Source: Archangium violaceum Cb vi76 | Lineage (GTDB): Bacteria > Myxococcota > Myxococcia > Myxococcales > Myxococcaceae | DNA length: 64,000 nucleotides | Reading direction: 5' to 3' | Assembly: GCF_000733295.1 (NCBI RefSeq) | Contig: NZ_JPMI01000322.1 | Span: 35,146 to 99,145, forward strand | Shown here: positions 27,356 to 36,169 of the stretch, in pieces | Position numbering within the stretch: the first letter of the stretch is position 1 | Layout of the letters: each line of letters opens with the position of its first letter | Translations under genes and position numbers: made by a program | Notes under the pieces: generated by a model | Seen by the model: the letters and a program-made list of their open reading frames with translations, nothing else | Database searches by the model: none | What the model was told of the DNA's origin: nothing

Positions 27356-28426
27356 TCACTGCTCTCCTACGACCCAGCGCCACTCCGGGTCGAGGCTCCA
27401 GAGCTGGCCTGCGGTGAGGACGCCGCGCATCTTCTCAGCCTGTGGGTGCTCCGAGAGGCTTCTACATGCGACCGAGCCGTCCTTGCGTGGAGCGAACACA
27501 CGGACATCGGAGGGATCGAGCGCGTCGAGGATGTAGGGGGAATGCGTGGTGGCGACGAGCTGGACCTCCGGGAAGCCCTCGAGCAGGCGCTTGAGCTCGC
27601 CCATCAGTTCCATCTGGGCCTGGGGATGGAGTGATTGATCGATGTCATCGAGCAGCAGGAGGCGCGGGCGGTTCGGGCTGCAGAGCGCGGTCAGCAGCGC
27701 GAGGGTGATGAGCGTGCCCTCGCTGGCTCCGTGCGCTGGAACATCGGGGGCATCCTTGAAGTCGATGAAGACCTTGTTGCCGATTGGCGGCTCGGTCTGG
27801 TTCGGCGACTGGGACATCTTGACCCGTCGGACGCGAATCCGCTGAACGCCTGGGACGATCTTGCGAAGCTCCGACTCGATCTGCTCGAAGGCTTCCTCCC
27901 GCTCGAGCTTCAGGGCCGCGAGGGCAACCGCCGTGTTGCTCCCATCCGCGTCCACAGCGGGGTTCTCCTCGGAACTATAGGCAGTGGCGGAGATCCGGTG
28001 GGCATCGAAATGGTAGAGCACCGCTGGGCCGATGAGCGATGCGAGCCTTCGTTGCGATGGGATGGCGACCGTGTCCACGCGACCGTCGCTTCCGCCATGA
28101 GACCAGTCGACCCTGATTGCTTGGTGATCGCCTGAAGCTGGTTGAGAGAATTGGATGGCGAGCTTCCATGGAAGCGCATGATCCGTTCCCTCTGCGGCGA
28201 GGGTGATGGGCTGCTGTTCCGACCGGCGCAGGAGATCCTGGGGGCTCATGTCGCCCCGAAGGACCGCGAGAGGTTGCTCGTTCATCAACCTATCCATCAA
28301 GTTGAGCGCCTGGAGCACACTGGTCTTCCCAGTGCCATTGGGGCCAACGAGCACGGTCAGTCGTCCCAGGGGGACGGTGGTGTCGCGGTGGCCCTTGAAG
28401 CTCCGGAGTTGAATGGACGTGATCAT
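27356..28426 (-). CDS. AAA/ABC-type ATPase (OLD/RecF-like), module 1
   Basis: The 356-residue protein has Walker A GPNGTGKTS (28-36), an ABC-like signature SEGT (235-238), Walker B LLLLDDID (257-264, with Asp where most ABC ATPases have Glu) and a switch block TTHSPYIL (293-300). This layout is shared by AAA_15/AAA_21, RecF and the ATPase of OLD and PARIS-type defence systems. The likely role is ATP-dependent sensing or clamping of DNA and control of the partner TOPRIM-like protein. No transposon or phage gene is nearby. Confidence 0.85.
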   Translation of the reverse strand: MITSIQLRSFKGHRDTTVPLGRLTVLVGPNGTGKTSVLQALNLMDRLMNEQPLAVLRGDMSPQDLLRRSEQQPITLAAEGTDHALPWKLAIQFSQPASGDHQAIRVDWSHGGSDGRVDTVAIPSQRRLASLIGPAVLYHFDAHRISATAYSSEENPAVDADGSNTAVALAALKLEREEAFEQIESELRKIVPGVQRIRVRRVKMSQSPNQTEPPIGNKVFIDFKDAPDVPAHGASEGTLITLALLTALCSPNRPRLLLLDDIDQSLHPQAQMELMGELKRLLEGFPEVQLVATTHSPYILDALDPSDVRVFAPRKDGSVACRSLSEHPQAEKMRGVLTAGQLWSLDPEWRWVVGEQ

Positions 28427-28571
28427 CCAGGGGGTTCCTTCAGCCGTTCCTGGCGGGGCACCCTAGCAAGGTCACGCTGCGGGAGGTGGAGCATAAGGAG
28501 CCCGCATTCCGGGTGGTGGACACGGGCCCCGTGGGACATACGCTCGGTGCTCCTGAAACGGAGGCAGCCAG

Positions 28572-29297
28572 ATGACCCCGAGTGTCTTTCCCCGACCCCG
28601 AGCCGTGAGCACCCTCTTCGCCGCATGGCTACTGTCCGCCGCGGCCTGCGCGCACCGCGCATCCCCTGAGCCGAGCGAAGCACCGGCCCACACGAAGCAC
28701 GCTCACGGAGAGCACCACGGGGGGATGCCGCACCGCTTCGAGAACGCGGAGGAGTGGGTGAAGCGCTTCGAGGAGCCGGAGCGCGATGCATGGCAGAAGC
28801 CGGACGAAGTCGTGAAGGCCCTGTCCCTGCCGGCGGACGCGAAGGTGGCGGACATCGGAGCGGGGACGGGCTACTTCGCGGTGAGGCTGGCGCGGGCGGT
28901 GCCCCAGGGGCGGGTGTACGGCGTGGACATCGAGCCGGACATGGCGCGCTTCATGAGTGAGCGCGCGAAGCGCGAGAACCTGGGCAACCTGGAAGCGGTG
29001 CTGGCCGAGCCGGGGGATGCGAAGCTGCCGGAGCCGGTGGACGTGGCGCTCATCGTGGACACGTACCACCACATCGGCGACCGGGTGGCCTACATGAAGC
29101 GGCTCGGTGAGAAGCTGAGGCCCGGGGGGCGGGTGGTCATCATCGACTTCCGCGTGGAGTCGCCGAAGGGGCCGCCCCGGCAGCACAAGCTCTCACCCGA
29201 GCAGGTGCGCGGGGAACTGGAGGCGGCGGGCTACCGGCAGACCCAGACGCACGACTTCCTGCCGGACCAGTACTTCCTGGAGTTCCAGCGCGGGTGA
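28572..29297 (+). CDS. Lipoprotein-signal SAM-dependent methyltransferase
   Basis: A 241-residue class I methyltransferase with SAM motif I VADIGAGTGYF (92-102), 'VYGVDIEPDM', 'VALIVDTYHHI' and 'LRPGGRVVIIDFR'. Its N-terminus is a lipoprotein-like signal (Cys26 in SAAAC) followed by a His-rich stretch (HAHGEHHGG, about 43-51). A related 'ERDAWQKPDEV' block is common in a delta- and gammaproteobacterial family of such proteins. Export of a SAM-dependent enzyme is odd because the cofactor is cytoplasmic. Substrate unknown. Confidence 0.85.
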   Translation: MTPSVFPRPRAVSTLFAAWLLSAAACAHRASPEPSEAPAHTKHAHGEHHGGMPHRFENAEEWVKRFEEPERDAWQKPDEVVKALSLPADAKVADIGAGTGYFAVRLARAVPQGRVYGVDIEPDMARFMSERAKRENLGNLEAVLAEPGDAKLPEPVDVALIVDTYHHIGDRVAYMKRLGEKLRPGGRVVIIDFRVESPKGPPRQHKLSPEQVRGELEAAGYRQTQTHDFLPDQYFLEFQRG

Positions 29298-29313
29298 GCG
29301 CGCGGCCACCCGC

Positions 29314-30141
29314 TCACACCCGCTTCGCCGTGATGACGATGTAGCCCATGCTGCGCATCGCGGTCTCCGCGATGCGCGACCATTGCTCCTGGATGGCCGC
29401 GAGGAATTCGTCGCTGTACGCCCGGCGCACCTCCTCCTCCTTCTCCCGGATGGCGGCGGACACCGCATCGAAGGTCGCCATGACGTTCTGGGTGATGTCC
29501 AGCACCTGCTCGACCTCGTAGCCCGTGTCGCGGATGAGATACGGGTAGTCCTCGGGGCTCATGTAGCTCCGGGCGACGAACGCGTTCTGGAGGAACGTCT
29601 GGTCCTCCGGCGACGCCTTCTCCTGGACGACGATGTCCGCGATGAGCAGCCGTCCGCCCGGATGGAGGACGCGCCCCACCTCGCGCAGTGCCGCGGCCTT
29701 GTCCGGCATGTGGAAGAGCGACTCGAGCGCCCAGGCCGCGTCGAACGACCCCGCCTGGAACGGCAGCGACATGGCGTTGCCGCAGGTGAACGAGGTCTGC
29801 CCACTCGTGCCATGGAGGCTCGCCCAGCGCTCGGCCTGCGCGGCCTGCCGGGGGCTGATGGTGATTCCCTCCACCATGCATCCGCTGCTCTGTGCCAGGC
29901 GCGTCGCCGGCTCCCCGAGCCCACTGCCGATGTCGAGCACCCGGTGCCCCTTCTGGGCCCCGAGCTGTTGGATCATCAGGTCCGTGAAGCGTTGCTGGGC
30001 CTCGGCGAAGGTTCCGCCGGATTCACCCGGGGGCCAATAGCCCAGGTGCAGGCTCCTGCTGCCGATGATCTCGTAGAACGGCGTGATGTAGTCGTAGTGC
30101 CGCGCTACGGCTTCCGGTGTCGTCTTGCTTGCCGCGGTCAT
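29314..30141 (-). CDS. SAM-dependent methyltransferase (UbiE/RebM-like)
   Basis: From the ATG at 30141 (a longer frame reaches 30165) the 275-residue protein shows SAM motif I VLDIGSGLGEPATRLA, 'GITISPRQAAQAERWA', 'FDAAWALESLFHM' and 'VLHPGGRLLIADIV'. The 'WALESLFHM' pattern and the C-terminal 'SMGYIVITAKRV' fit small-molecule methyltransferases (sugar, tocopherol or polyketide O/C-methylation). No biosynthetic cluster is adjacent. It is convergent with the lipoprotein methyltransferase, and the two are not close relatives. Confidence 0.87.
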   Translation of the reverse strand: MTAASKTTPEAVARHYDYITPFYEIIGSRSLHLGYWPPGESGGTFAEAQQRFTDLMIQQLGAQKGHRVLDIGSGLGEPATRLAQSSGCMVEGITISPRQAAQAERWASLHGTSGQTSFTCGNAMSLPFQAGSFDAAWALESLFHMPDKAAALREVGRVLHPGGRLLIADIVVQEKASPEDQTFLQNAFVARSYMSPEDYPYLIRDTGYEVEQVLDITQNVMATFDAVSAAIREKEEEVRRAYSDEFLAAIQEQWSRIAETAMRSMGYIVITAKRV

Positions 30142-30312
30142 GGTTCCCCACAGCATACGCCTCAAGCCCGTGTGGGTCGCGGGGCTCGCGTTGTGTCACC
30201 CCGCTCGCACCCCTCGGACCTCCCCTCCCACCCTCGTTTCAGCCTGGATCATCCTGGAAGAGCGGCTCTCCTCGCCCGTGCCGGCTTCACCTGCGGTGCG
30301 GGGGGCCCTCTC

Positions 30313-30345
30313 CCCTCACCCCAGCCCTCTCCCAGAGGGAGAGGG
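30313..30345 (-). repeat. Dispersed hairpin repeat, copy 3
   Basis: CCCTCACCCC then AGCCCTCTCCCAGAGGGAGA, the inverted orientation of the family at 26446, in the gap after the SEC-C gene stop and upstream of the methyltransferase start. Confidence 0.7.
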
Positions 30346-30358
30346 TGCTCGCAATCCC

Positions 30359-31636
30359 TCACATCGCGATGGGGTGGGCGCGCAGCCACTCCTGGGCGCG
30401 GTGGATCCGCTCGGCGGCCGCCGGCAGGTTCATGTCTCCCATCAGCTTCCGGTAGGGCTCCAGGTCCTCCGCCGTCCACCGCGTCTTCGCCTCCAGGTCC
30501 GCCCTCACCACCTGCTCCTCCGCCGAGCGCGCCTGCGGCTCGCTGTACGACGTGAGGATCGCCGCCAATATCATCCGCACCGGCTCCGCCTCGAAGGCCA
30601 CCGCCGCGTCCGAGAAGAAGGCCCGCGTCGTCTCGTCCAACGCCGCGTCCTTCGCCTTCGCCCGCATCCGCTCCAGCATCCCCGGCAGCATCTCCCGGTC
30701 CGTGTCCAGGGCCGTCCTCACCGCCCCCAGGAACGAGGACACCGCCGCGCTCCGGGCCTTCGCGTCCATCCCCGGCGTCTTCAACGCGTTCAGCGGCTCC
30801 CACAACACACTGGTGAGCCACACCTGCTCCTCGGGTGTGAAGACGGACGGTGTCATGCTCTGGCGTATCGCCGCCTCCACCCGCGCCGAGCGCTCCTTCG
30901 CCTCCTGGGTGATGCGCGCCGCCAACTGCGGATCCGACTCCACGTACTTCACCAGCGGCTCCATCTCGCCCTCGCCCGCCTTGCGCAGCACCTCGCGCGC
31001 CTCGTCCGAGAGGTCCGCGTGCTCGGCGAGCGCCTCCAGCTTCGACGCCAGCTCCTGGCCGTGCCTGGCGCCCCACTCGCGGAACTGCACGCCGAACACC
31101 ACGTCCAGCACGGGCCGGTCCTCGGGCCGGAAGCTGCCCGTCTTCGGCGTGGTGGCCAGCAGCGCCCCCAGGCACAACACCTGTCGGTCCTCCGCGCTCA
31201 GGCCCGCCGTCGTGGCCCGCACCAACAACGTGGTCCGCAGCTTCTCCAGGAAGGCCCGCGTCCCCAGCTCGCGCACCGTGCCCAGCCGCAGCGAGTTGCG
31301 CGCCTGCGCCGGGTCCCTCGCCACGGCGTCCTCCAGCCGCTCCAGCTCCCGCGACACGTGCTTGTCGAAGGCCGCCGCATCGAAGCGCAGGCCCGGGGCC
31401 GGGCCCCACTGCGTCAACAGCTCGCCCAGGTGGTCCAACCCCTCGGACACGCGCGACATGTCCCCGCCCCCGAGCATGTCCATCGCCGCCTGCAAGTCAT
31501 TGGCGAGCGGGTGCGTGGCGGGCCTGGGCGCGGCGGCCGCCTCCTTCGCCCGGTCCTCGGCGGCATGGCAGGCCTTGTACTTCTTGCCACTTCCGCAGGG
31601 ACAGGGGTCGTTGCGTCCGGGCTTCTGGGAGCTCAT
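30359..31636 (-). CDS. SEC-C motif protein
   Basis: The 425-residue product (ATG 31636) begins with the zinc-binding SEC-C motif 'GRNDPCPCGSGKKYKACH' (about 7-24), as found at the C-terminus of SecA and in many stand-alone proteins. The rest is helical with no recognised domain. The motif binds one Zn and in SecA contacts SecB; here it may act as a protein- or nucleic-acid-binding tag. It follows a terminator hairpin and is expressed separately from the FadL-like gene. Confidence 0.8.
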   Translation of the reverse strand: MSSQKPGRNDPCPCGSGKKYKACHAAEDRAKEAAAAPRPATHPLANDLQAAMDMLGGGDMSRVSEGLDHLGELLTQWGPAPGLRFDAAAFDKHVSRELERLEDAVARDPAQARNSLRLGTVRELGTRAFLEKLRTTLLVRATTAGLSAEDRQVLCLGALLATTPKTGSFRPEDRPVLDVVFGVQFREWGARHGQELASKLEALAEHADLSDEAREVLRKAGEGEMEPLVKYVESDPQLAARITQEAKERSARVEAAIRQSMTPSVFTPEEQVWLTSVLWEPLNALKTPGMDAKARSAAVSSFLGAVRTALDTDREMLPGMLERMRAKAKDAALDETTRAFFSDAAVAFEAEPVRMILAAILTSYSEPQARSAEEQVVRADLEAKTRWTAEDLEPYRKLMGDMNLPAAAERIHRAQEWLRAHPIAM

Positions 31637-31665
31637 GTCCTCACACACCTCTCTGAAATGACGGA

Positions 31666-31689
31666 GCCCGGCACACGGTAGTGCCGGGC
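31666..31689 (-). terminator. Hairpin downstream of the FadL-like gene
   Basis: GCCCGGCAC, a 6-base loop and GTGCCGGGC give a perfect 9-bp stem between the FadL-like stop and the SEC-C start. It probably ends the FadL-like transcript. Confidence 0.65.
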
Positions 31690-31730
31690 CCCCTCTTCAC
31701 CCAGGTGTGCTCCCTAGCAGGGCGAGCGCG

Positions 31731-32942
31731 TCAGGGCGAGTAACCGAGCGTCAGTCCAATCACGTGGGCGGAGCCCTGGTAGGTGCCTGGCAGCGGCGGG
31801 AAGGTGCTCTCGGTCTCCAGCAGGGAGACGAACTGGTAGGCCGCGTCCACCCGGAAGCCCCCGAAGGCATAGCCCGCGCCCAGCGAGACGCGGATGCGGT
31901 CCGCGTCCGGCAGGTCCGGCGCGAGCGTCTCCGGGGGAGAGGGTGTCGGGTCGTAGACGAAGCCCGCGCGCACCGCCAGCGCGTCCGTCACCAGGTACTC
32001 ACCGCCCACGTGGAAGTTCCACCGGTCCTCCCAGTTCTTGACGGAGGGCTGGTTGAATTCGGGCGTCGTCTGGAACTCGTAGAGGAGCTGTTGGACGCTG
32101 GACCACTGCACCCAGTTGACGTCGACGGCCAGCGTCAGCTTCTCCAGCGGCTTGACGGACGCGCCCAGCCCCAACGTGGCCGGCATCTCGATATCCAACT
32201 GGACGGGCTGATCCGGGAACGCCGGGGCCACCGGGTCCGGGAAGCCCGAGAAGTCCGCGTCGCCCGCGAGGTCCATCACCACCCGGCTGCGGTATTGCAC
32301 GCCGAGCGTCACCGTCCCCTGCAGCAGGTCCGCCTGGATGCCCGCGTTGTAGCCAATGCCCCAGGCGCTGGTGGACAACGCCACCTCGCCCGTGGCTCCG
32401 GCGGCGGGGGAGGGCGGGGGCACGACGAGCTGCCGGCGGGCATCGACGGTTCCGTAGACGGACTGGAAGCCCACCCCGAGCCGCAGCCAGCTCAGCGGCG
32501 CATACGCCAGCGTCGGGTTGATGTCGAAGGTGGCCACCTGCGACTCGAGGGCGATCTGCCGTCCCACGAAGTCGTCCGGCCATTTGCTGTTGGCGCCATA
32601 GGGCGTGAACACACCCACGCCCACCGCGAACTGCTCGATGGGCTTGTAGACGATGTAGCCGTGCGGCGGGGGTGACACCGGATTCTGCGTCTGCTCGACG
32701 CCCGTTGCGGTGGCGGTGAAGCCCAGGTGCCCGAGGATGAGCGAGTCGCCGAGCTGGACGTCCAGCTTCTTCACCCCCAGGATGCCCGCCGGGTTGTAGT
32801 AGATGGAGGCGGCATCCTTCGAGCTCGCCACACCCGTCGAGCCCATGCCGGTGGCGCGGGCGCCCTGGGTGTCGATGGCGATGCCGGCTGCCTGGCTGGC
32901 GCCCGCGGCGAGCAGCGTCACGACCGTGAGTGTCTTCTTCAT
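31731..32942 (-). CDS. FadL/OmpP1/TodX-family outer-membrane transporter
   Basis: From the ATG at 32942 the 403-residue product has a signal peptide (cut near 'SQAAG') followed by the FadL N-terminal hatch pattern: 'GARATGMGSTGVASSKDAASIYYNPAGI'. Later beta-strand repeats end in an aromatic C-terminus (GYSP), as in outer-membrane barrels. The family imports long-chain fatty acids or aromatic hydrocarbons. A longer ORF to 33329 overlaps a gene on the other strand and lacks a signal. No metabolic genes are adjacent, so the substrate is unknown. Confidence 0.88.
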   Translation of the reverse strand: MKKTLTVVTLLAAGASQAAGIAIDTQGARATGMGSTGVASSKDAASIYYNPAGILGVKKLDVQLGDSLILGHLGFTATATGVEQTQNPVSPPPHGYIVYKPIEQFAVGVGVFTPYGANSKWPDDFVGRQIALESQVATFDINPTLAYAPLSWLRLGVGFQSVYGTVDARRQLVVPPPSPAAGATGEVALSTSAWGIGYNAGIQADLLQGTVTLGVQYRSRVVMDLAGDADFSGFPDPVAPAFPDQPVQLDIEMPATLGLGASVKPLEKLTLAVDVNWVQWSSVQQLLYEFQTTPEFNQPSVKNWEDRWNFHVGGEYLVTDALAVRAGFVYDPTPSPPETLAPDLPDADRIRVSLGAGYAFGGFRVDAAYQFVSLLETESTFPPLPGTYQGSAHVIGLTLGYSP

Positions 32943-33141
32943 ACGCGAGTCCTTCTTCGCGACGACCGACTGCGTTTGTCTTTGGTGGGGTAAGGTTGAC
33001 TCGTACCTGGAGTGAGGCATCCCCCGCCTTTCGGGCCATGGTGCGTGTGCTGCCGGACAGAGGGGGCGGGGGGTCGCGGCTTCGCGTCGGGTGGAAGACG
33101 GACGATGCCGCTGGGGCGGTTCCCGGATATAGGTTGGGCCC

Positions 33142-33726
33142 ATGAAAAGACTGCTCGGTGCGATGACACTCATGGCGGCCGTGGGCGTGGCCCAGGCCCA
33201 GGCGCAGCAGACTCCTCCTCCGGCCTCCCAGGCGCAGGCTCCCCAGGGCGCTCCCGAGGCGGGCGGCCTCACCTGGACGTCTCCCTCGGGCTGGGAGACG
33301 CAGGGCACCCGGCCCATGCGCGTGGCCACCTACCGCATCGCTCCGGCCAAGGGGGATGCCGAGGCCGCCGAGCTGGCCATCTTCTACTTCGGCGCCGGTC
33401 AGGGCGGCGCGGTGGACGCCAACGTGAAGCGCTGGCTGGGCCAGTTCCAGAAGGCGGATGGCACCCCCATCAGCGAGAAGGACGCGCGCTCCAAGAAGGA
33501 GACCCTCAACGGCCTCGGCGTCACCACGCTGGACGTCAAGGGCACCTATACCGGCGGCGGCCCCATGATGGGCCCCTCCACGCCCAAGCCCGGCTACCGT
33601 CTGCTGGGCGCCATCGTCGAGGGTCCCGAGGGCCCGCTCTTCTTCAAGCTCACCGGCCCCGAGCGCACCGTCGCCGCCGCGGAGAAGAACTTCCGCAAGC
33701 TGCTCGAGTCGGTGAAGAAGAAGTAG
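33142..33726 (+). CDS. Exported hypothetical protein
   Basis: A 194-residue protein with a Sec signal (cut near 'AQAQA'), a Gln/Pro/Ala-rich linker and a beta-rich domain: 'LTWTSPSGWETQGTRPMRVATYRIAP', 'AELAIFYFGAGQGG' and 'FRKLLESVKKK'. The pattern, a soluble periplasmic domain with conserved Trp and 'YRI', is frequent in myxobacteria and planctomycetes. Function unknown. A 14-bp near-palindrome starts at its stop codon. Confidence 0.75.
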   Translation: MKRLLGAMTLMAAVGVAQAQAQQTPPPASQAQAPQGAPEAGGLTWTSPSGWETQGTRPMRVATYRIAPAKGDAEAAELAIFYFGAGQGGAVDANVKRWLGQFQKADGTPISEKDARSKKETLNGLGVTTLDVKGTYTGGGPMMGPSTPKPGYRLLGAIVEGPEGPLFFKLTGPERTVAAAEKNFRKLLESVKKK

Positions 33727-33739
33727 GAAAAAGTTTTCC
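33726..33739. promoter_or_regulatory. Palindrome upstream of first Hint lipoprotein gene
   Basis: GGAAAAAGTTTTCC: arms GGAAAA/TTTTCC around AG. A close relative (GGAAAAGCTTTTCC) occurs 348 bases upstream of the second Hint gene. Could be an operator or a hairpin; a coincidental A/T-rich palindrome is possible. Confidence 0.35.
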
Positions 33740-33987
33740 CACCGCGTCCATCCGGAGTCACCCTTGAACGTCGGGCGTGCGACGCACGTCTGACTCGGGT
33801 GTTCCGGGATTCAACAGGCAACCGCCTTCCCTCTGCACGCCGCGCGAGGCGGATACACGTTGGCGGTGAGCCGGGACGTGTGCACTCCGACCCATCACCT
33901 TGAACTCCACCCGTGACCACGACACCAGGGCTCCTCCTCCCTGGGTAGGGGAGGTGCACCCTCATCCCCCTTGCTTCGGATGGAATC

Positions 33988-35955
33988 ATGCGAAGTTCCT
34001 TGCTGACCCTGATGATGGTGGCCGCGCTCTCGTCCGCGTGCGGCCAGCAGCGGCAAACCCCCGCCTCCGGACAGGTGGACACGAAACAGCTCGCGGAGGA
34101 CTCGCGCGAGATGGTGCGGCGCTACGGGCAATGGCAGGCGGCCCTGCGCGCGCAGGCCTTGCGGAGCGGTGACAACGAGAAGATGCCCCTGGACCTGAGC
34201 GACGAGGTGCACTACCGCTTCGTCTTGAACCGGTTGAAGGCCTCGGGGCTCTCCGCGCTCAACGCGCCCCAGCTCTTCGTGCGCCTGGACGAGCTCCACC
34301 GCCGGCTGCCCCTGCCCGAGCGGCCCATGCATGCTCCGGGGGATGGAGTCCTCGCCGCGGGCCTGACGGCCACGGCGGACGGCATGGCGTGCGGACACAT
34401 GATTCCGCTCGGCCTCGGTGGAGGGGACGACGCCACCGCCCGCTTCCATGGCACGGCGCTCACCTCGTGCTTCGGTGGCTCGGACTATGGCTACGTGGAC
34501 CTCACGGCCTTCGTCACGGACGAGGACCAGATGTCCTTCCAGTACCTCGCCAGTGAGTCCCACGAGGAGTACGCCGTCAAGGTGTTGGAGACGCCGCCGC
34601 TCGCGCTCTCCGTGCCGCGGCAGGACGACAAGCTGCTGCTGGTGGACTCGCTGGCCATGGCCTTCAACGAGACGACGGGCGAGGAGCAGTTCACCTATAC
34701 GTCGGTCTCGGCCACGCTTCACCCGGTGCCGGGGCTGGGCGAGGGCGACATCGTCCTGGAGCACCCGAAGGATCTGCTCAGGGACACGATCGAGAAGCAC
34801 ATCCGCGTGTGCCTGGAGCGCGGGGCGATCGGCGGCTACCTGGATTGTGATTACGGGATGGTGCGCCGGGAGGCGGATGGGACGTGGACGCCCTTTCCGG
34901 CCTCGGGGGCCACGGGCATCGCCGGGGTGGACGTGGACGCCACGAGGGCCTCCGGTGGCGCGACGGGCACGCCGACGTGGATTCCCGACCCGGACGCGTA
35001 CTTCGAGGCCCCGGTGAAGCCGATGGATCCATCACGCTTCCAGTTGCCCGTGCGCGGCCACTTCATGCCCCACGTCCTGGAGGAGTGCCAGGTGACGAAG
35101 GTGAGCAGCAAGGTGGCGGCCATCCTGGTGGATGACGGGGGCTGGTGCGACGCGGGCACGGCGGCCGGCACGGTGGTGGGCAAGGGCGAGCTGCCCTGGA
35201 CGGTGACGCCCACCGCGTCCGGCGAATACCCCTTCGACGGCATCATGGATTTCGGCACGGGCAACTGCCTGATGCACGCGCAGAACGTGCGGCTGGAGAT
35301 GTGGGTCTACACCGAGGGATTCTGCCCGGACCCGTATGGCGGCGAGCCGGAGCCCTTCCGCTGCCCGTCGAAGAAGGAGGTGAGGCCGGTGGACTACAAG
35401 CGCGGGTGCCTGGCGGAGGGGACGCGGGTGACGCGGGCGGACGGCCGGAGCGTGCCGGTGGAGCAGGTGAAGGTGGGCGAGAAGCTGCTGAGCCAGGGCA
35501 CGGAGCGGGCGCTGACGGTGACGTCGGTGACGCGCGGTGGGGAGAGCAACCCGCTGGTGAAGCTGCGCGACGAGCAGGGCCGCGAGGTGCGGGTGACGCA
35601 GACGCACCCCATGGTGACGGCGGCGCGCGGGGTGGTGCCGGCCAGCGAGCTGAAGGTGGGTGACGCGGTGTTGACGCGCACCGGTGCCCGGAAGCTGGTG
35701 GCGGTGGAGCGCGTCCCCTATGCCGGGGCCGTCTACAACTTCGCGCTGGGCACGCCGGAGGAGCTGGCCGGGCTGGGGCCCGAGGCGCGCACGCTGTACG
35801 CCGATGGTTTCCTGGTGGGTGACAGCCAGATGCAGGAGGCGCTGGAGAAGGCCCGGCGGGTGGACGCGCGGGCGCTGCTGGCGCGGCTGAACGGCGCCTG
35901 GCACGAGGACTTCCGGCTGTCCCAGGCCCGGAAGCTGGCGCGAGCGCGCCGGTAG
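33988..35955 (+). CDS. Lipoprotein with C-terminal Hint domain, paralogue 1
   Basis: A 655-residue lipoprotein (Cys12, SACG). Residues about 20-470 are a unique domain. From Cys474 ('CLAEGTRV') runs a Hint (hedgehog/intein-type) domain: 'VPVEQVKVGEKLL', block-B-like TQTHP with His540, 'LKVGDAVLTRTG' and 'VYNFALG', ending near 'LYADGFLVGDSQ' (about 615), then a basic tail. In hedgehog and intein proteins the first Cys makes a thioester and the domain drives cleavage or ligation. The expected autoprocessing site is before Cys474. It is the first of two tandem copies. Confidence 0.75.
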   Translation: MRSSLLTLMMVAALSSACGQQRQTPASGQVDTKQLAEDSREMVRRYGQWQAALRAQALRSGDNEKMPLDLSDEVHYRFVLNRLKASGLSALNAPQLFVRLDELHRRLPLPERPMHAPGDGVLAAGLTATADGMACGHMIPLGLGGGDDATARFHGTALTSCFGGSDYGYVDLTAFVTDEDQMSFQYLASESHEEYAVKVLETPPLALSVPRQDDKLLLVDSLAMAFNETTGEEQFTYTSVSATLHPVPGLGEGDIVLEHPKDLLRDTIEKHIRVCLERGAIGGYLDCDYGMVRREADGTWTPFPASGATGIAGVDVDATRASGGATGTPTWIPDPDAYFEAPVKPMDPSRFQLPVRGHFMPHVLEECQVTKVSSKVAAILVDDGGWCDAGTAAGTVVGKGELPWTVTPTASGEYPFDGIMDFGTGNCLMHAQNVRLEMWVYTEGFCPDPYGGEPEPFRCPSKKEVRPVDYKRGCLAEGTRVTRADGRSVPVEQVKVGEKLLSQGTERALTVTSVTRGGESNPLVKLRDEQGREVRVTQTHPMVTAARGVVPASELKVGDAVLTRTGARKLVAVERVPYAGAVYNFALGTPEELAGLGPEARTLYADGFLVGDSQMQEALEKARRVDARALLARLNGAWHEDFRLSQARKLARARR

Positions 35956-35984
35956 CCCACGGCCAGGTGCTCGAGGTCCCCGAG

Positions 35985-36013
35985 GGGCCGTCCCGGACAC
36001 ACCGGGGCGGCCC
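35985..36013 (+). terminator. Rho-independent-like hairpin
   Basis: GGGCCGTCCCGG and CCGGGGCGGCCC pair over 12 positions (one G-T) around a 5-base loop, 30 bases after the first Hint gene stop, followed by TTCTGCTT. Confidence 0.65.
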
Positions 36014-36080
36014 TTCTGCTTGTGCGCCGTGCTCCGATGGGGGCCCCGGGGTCCTGGGTGGAATCACACCTGCCCCCACC

Positions 36081-36169
36081 TTTCTACAGGCCAAAAGGTA
36101 AGGAAAAGCTTTTCCCCATCCTTTCTACAGACACGTGTATGGGAAAGGATTTGCCCATCCTTTCTACAG
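36081..36169 (+). repeat. Three direct repeats (TTTCTACAG), ~40-bp spacing
   Basis: TTTCTACAG occurs at 36081-36089, 36122-36130 and 36161-36169; the last two are part of a longer shared unit 'CATCCTTTCTACAG', with 'AAGGAT/ATCCTT' pairs between. Spacing is 41 and 39 bases. Confidence 0.6.
36102..36115. promoter_or_regulatory. Perfect palindrome GGAAAAGCTTTTCC
   Basis: A perfect 14-bp palindrome between the first and second direct repeats, matching the palindrome at 33726 in arms and length. Candidate operator for the second Hint gene. Confidence 0.4.

Noticed and set aside
34372..34500. HNH-like nuclease motif ('CGHMIPLGLGG') in the first Hint lipoprotein
   Set aside because: The corresponding block in the paralogue ('CGHLLPLTDV') lacks the rest of the motif and no second His/Asn pattern follows.
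36081..36169. CRISPR-like array
   Set aside because: Only three short units, unequal spacing and spacers that themselves contain repeats; no cas genes seen.
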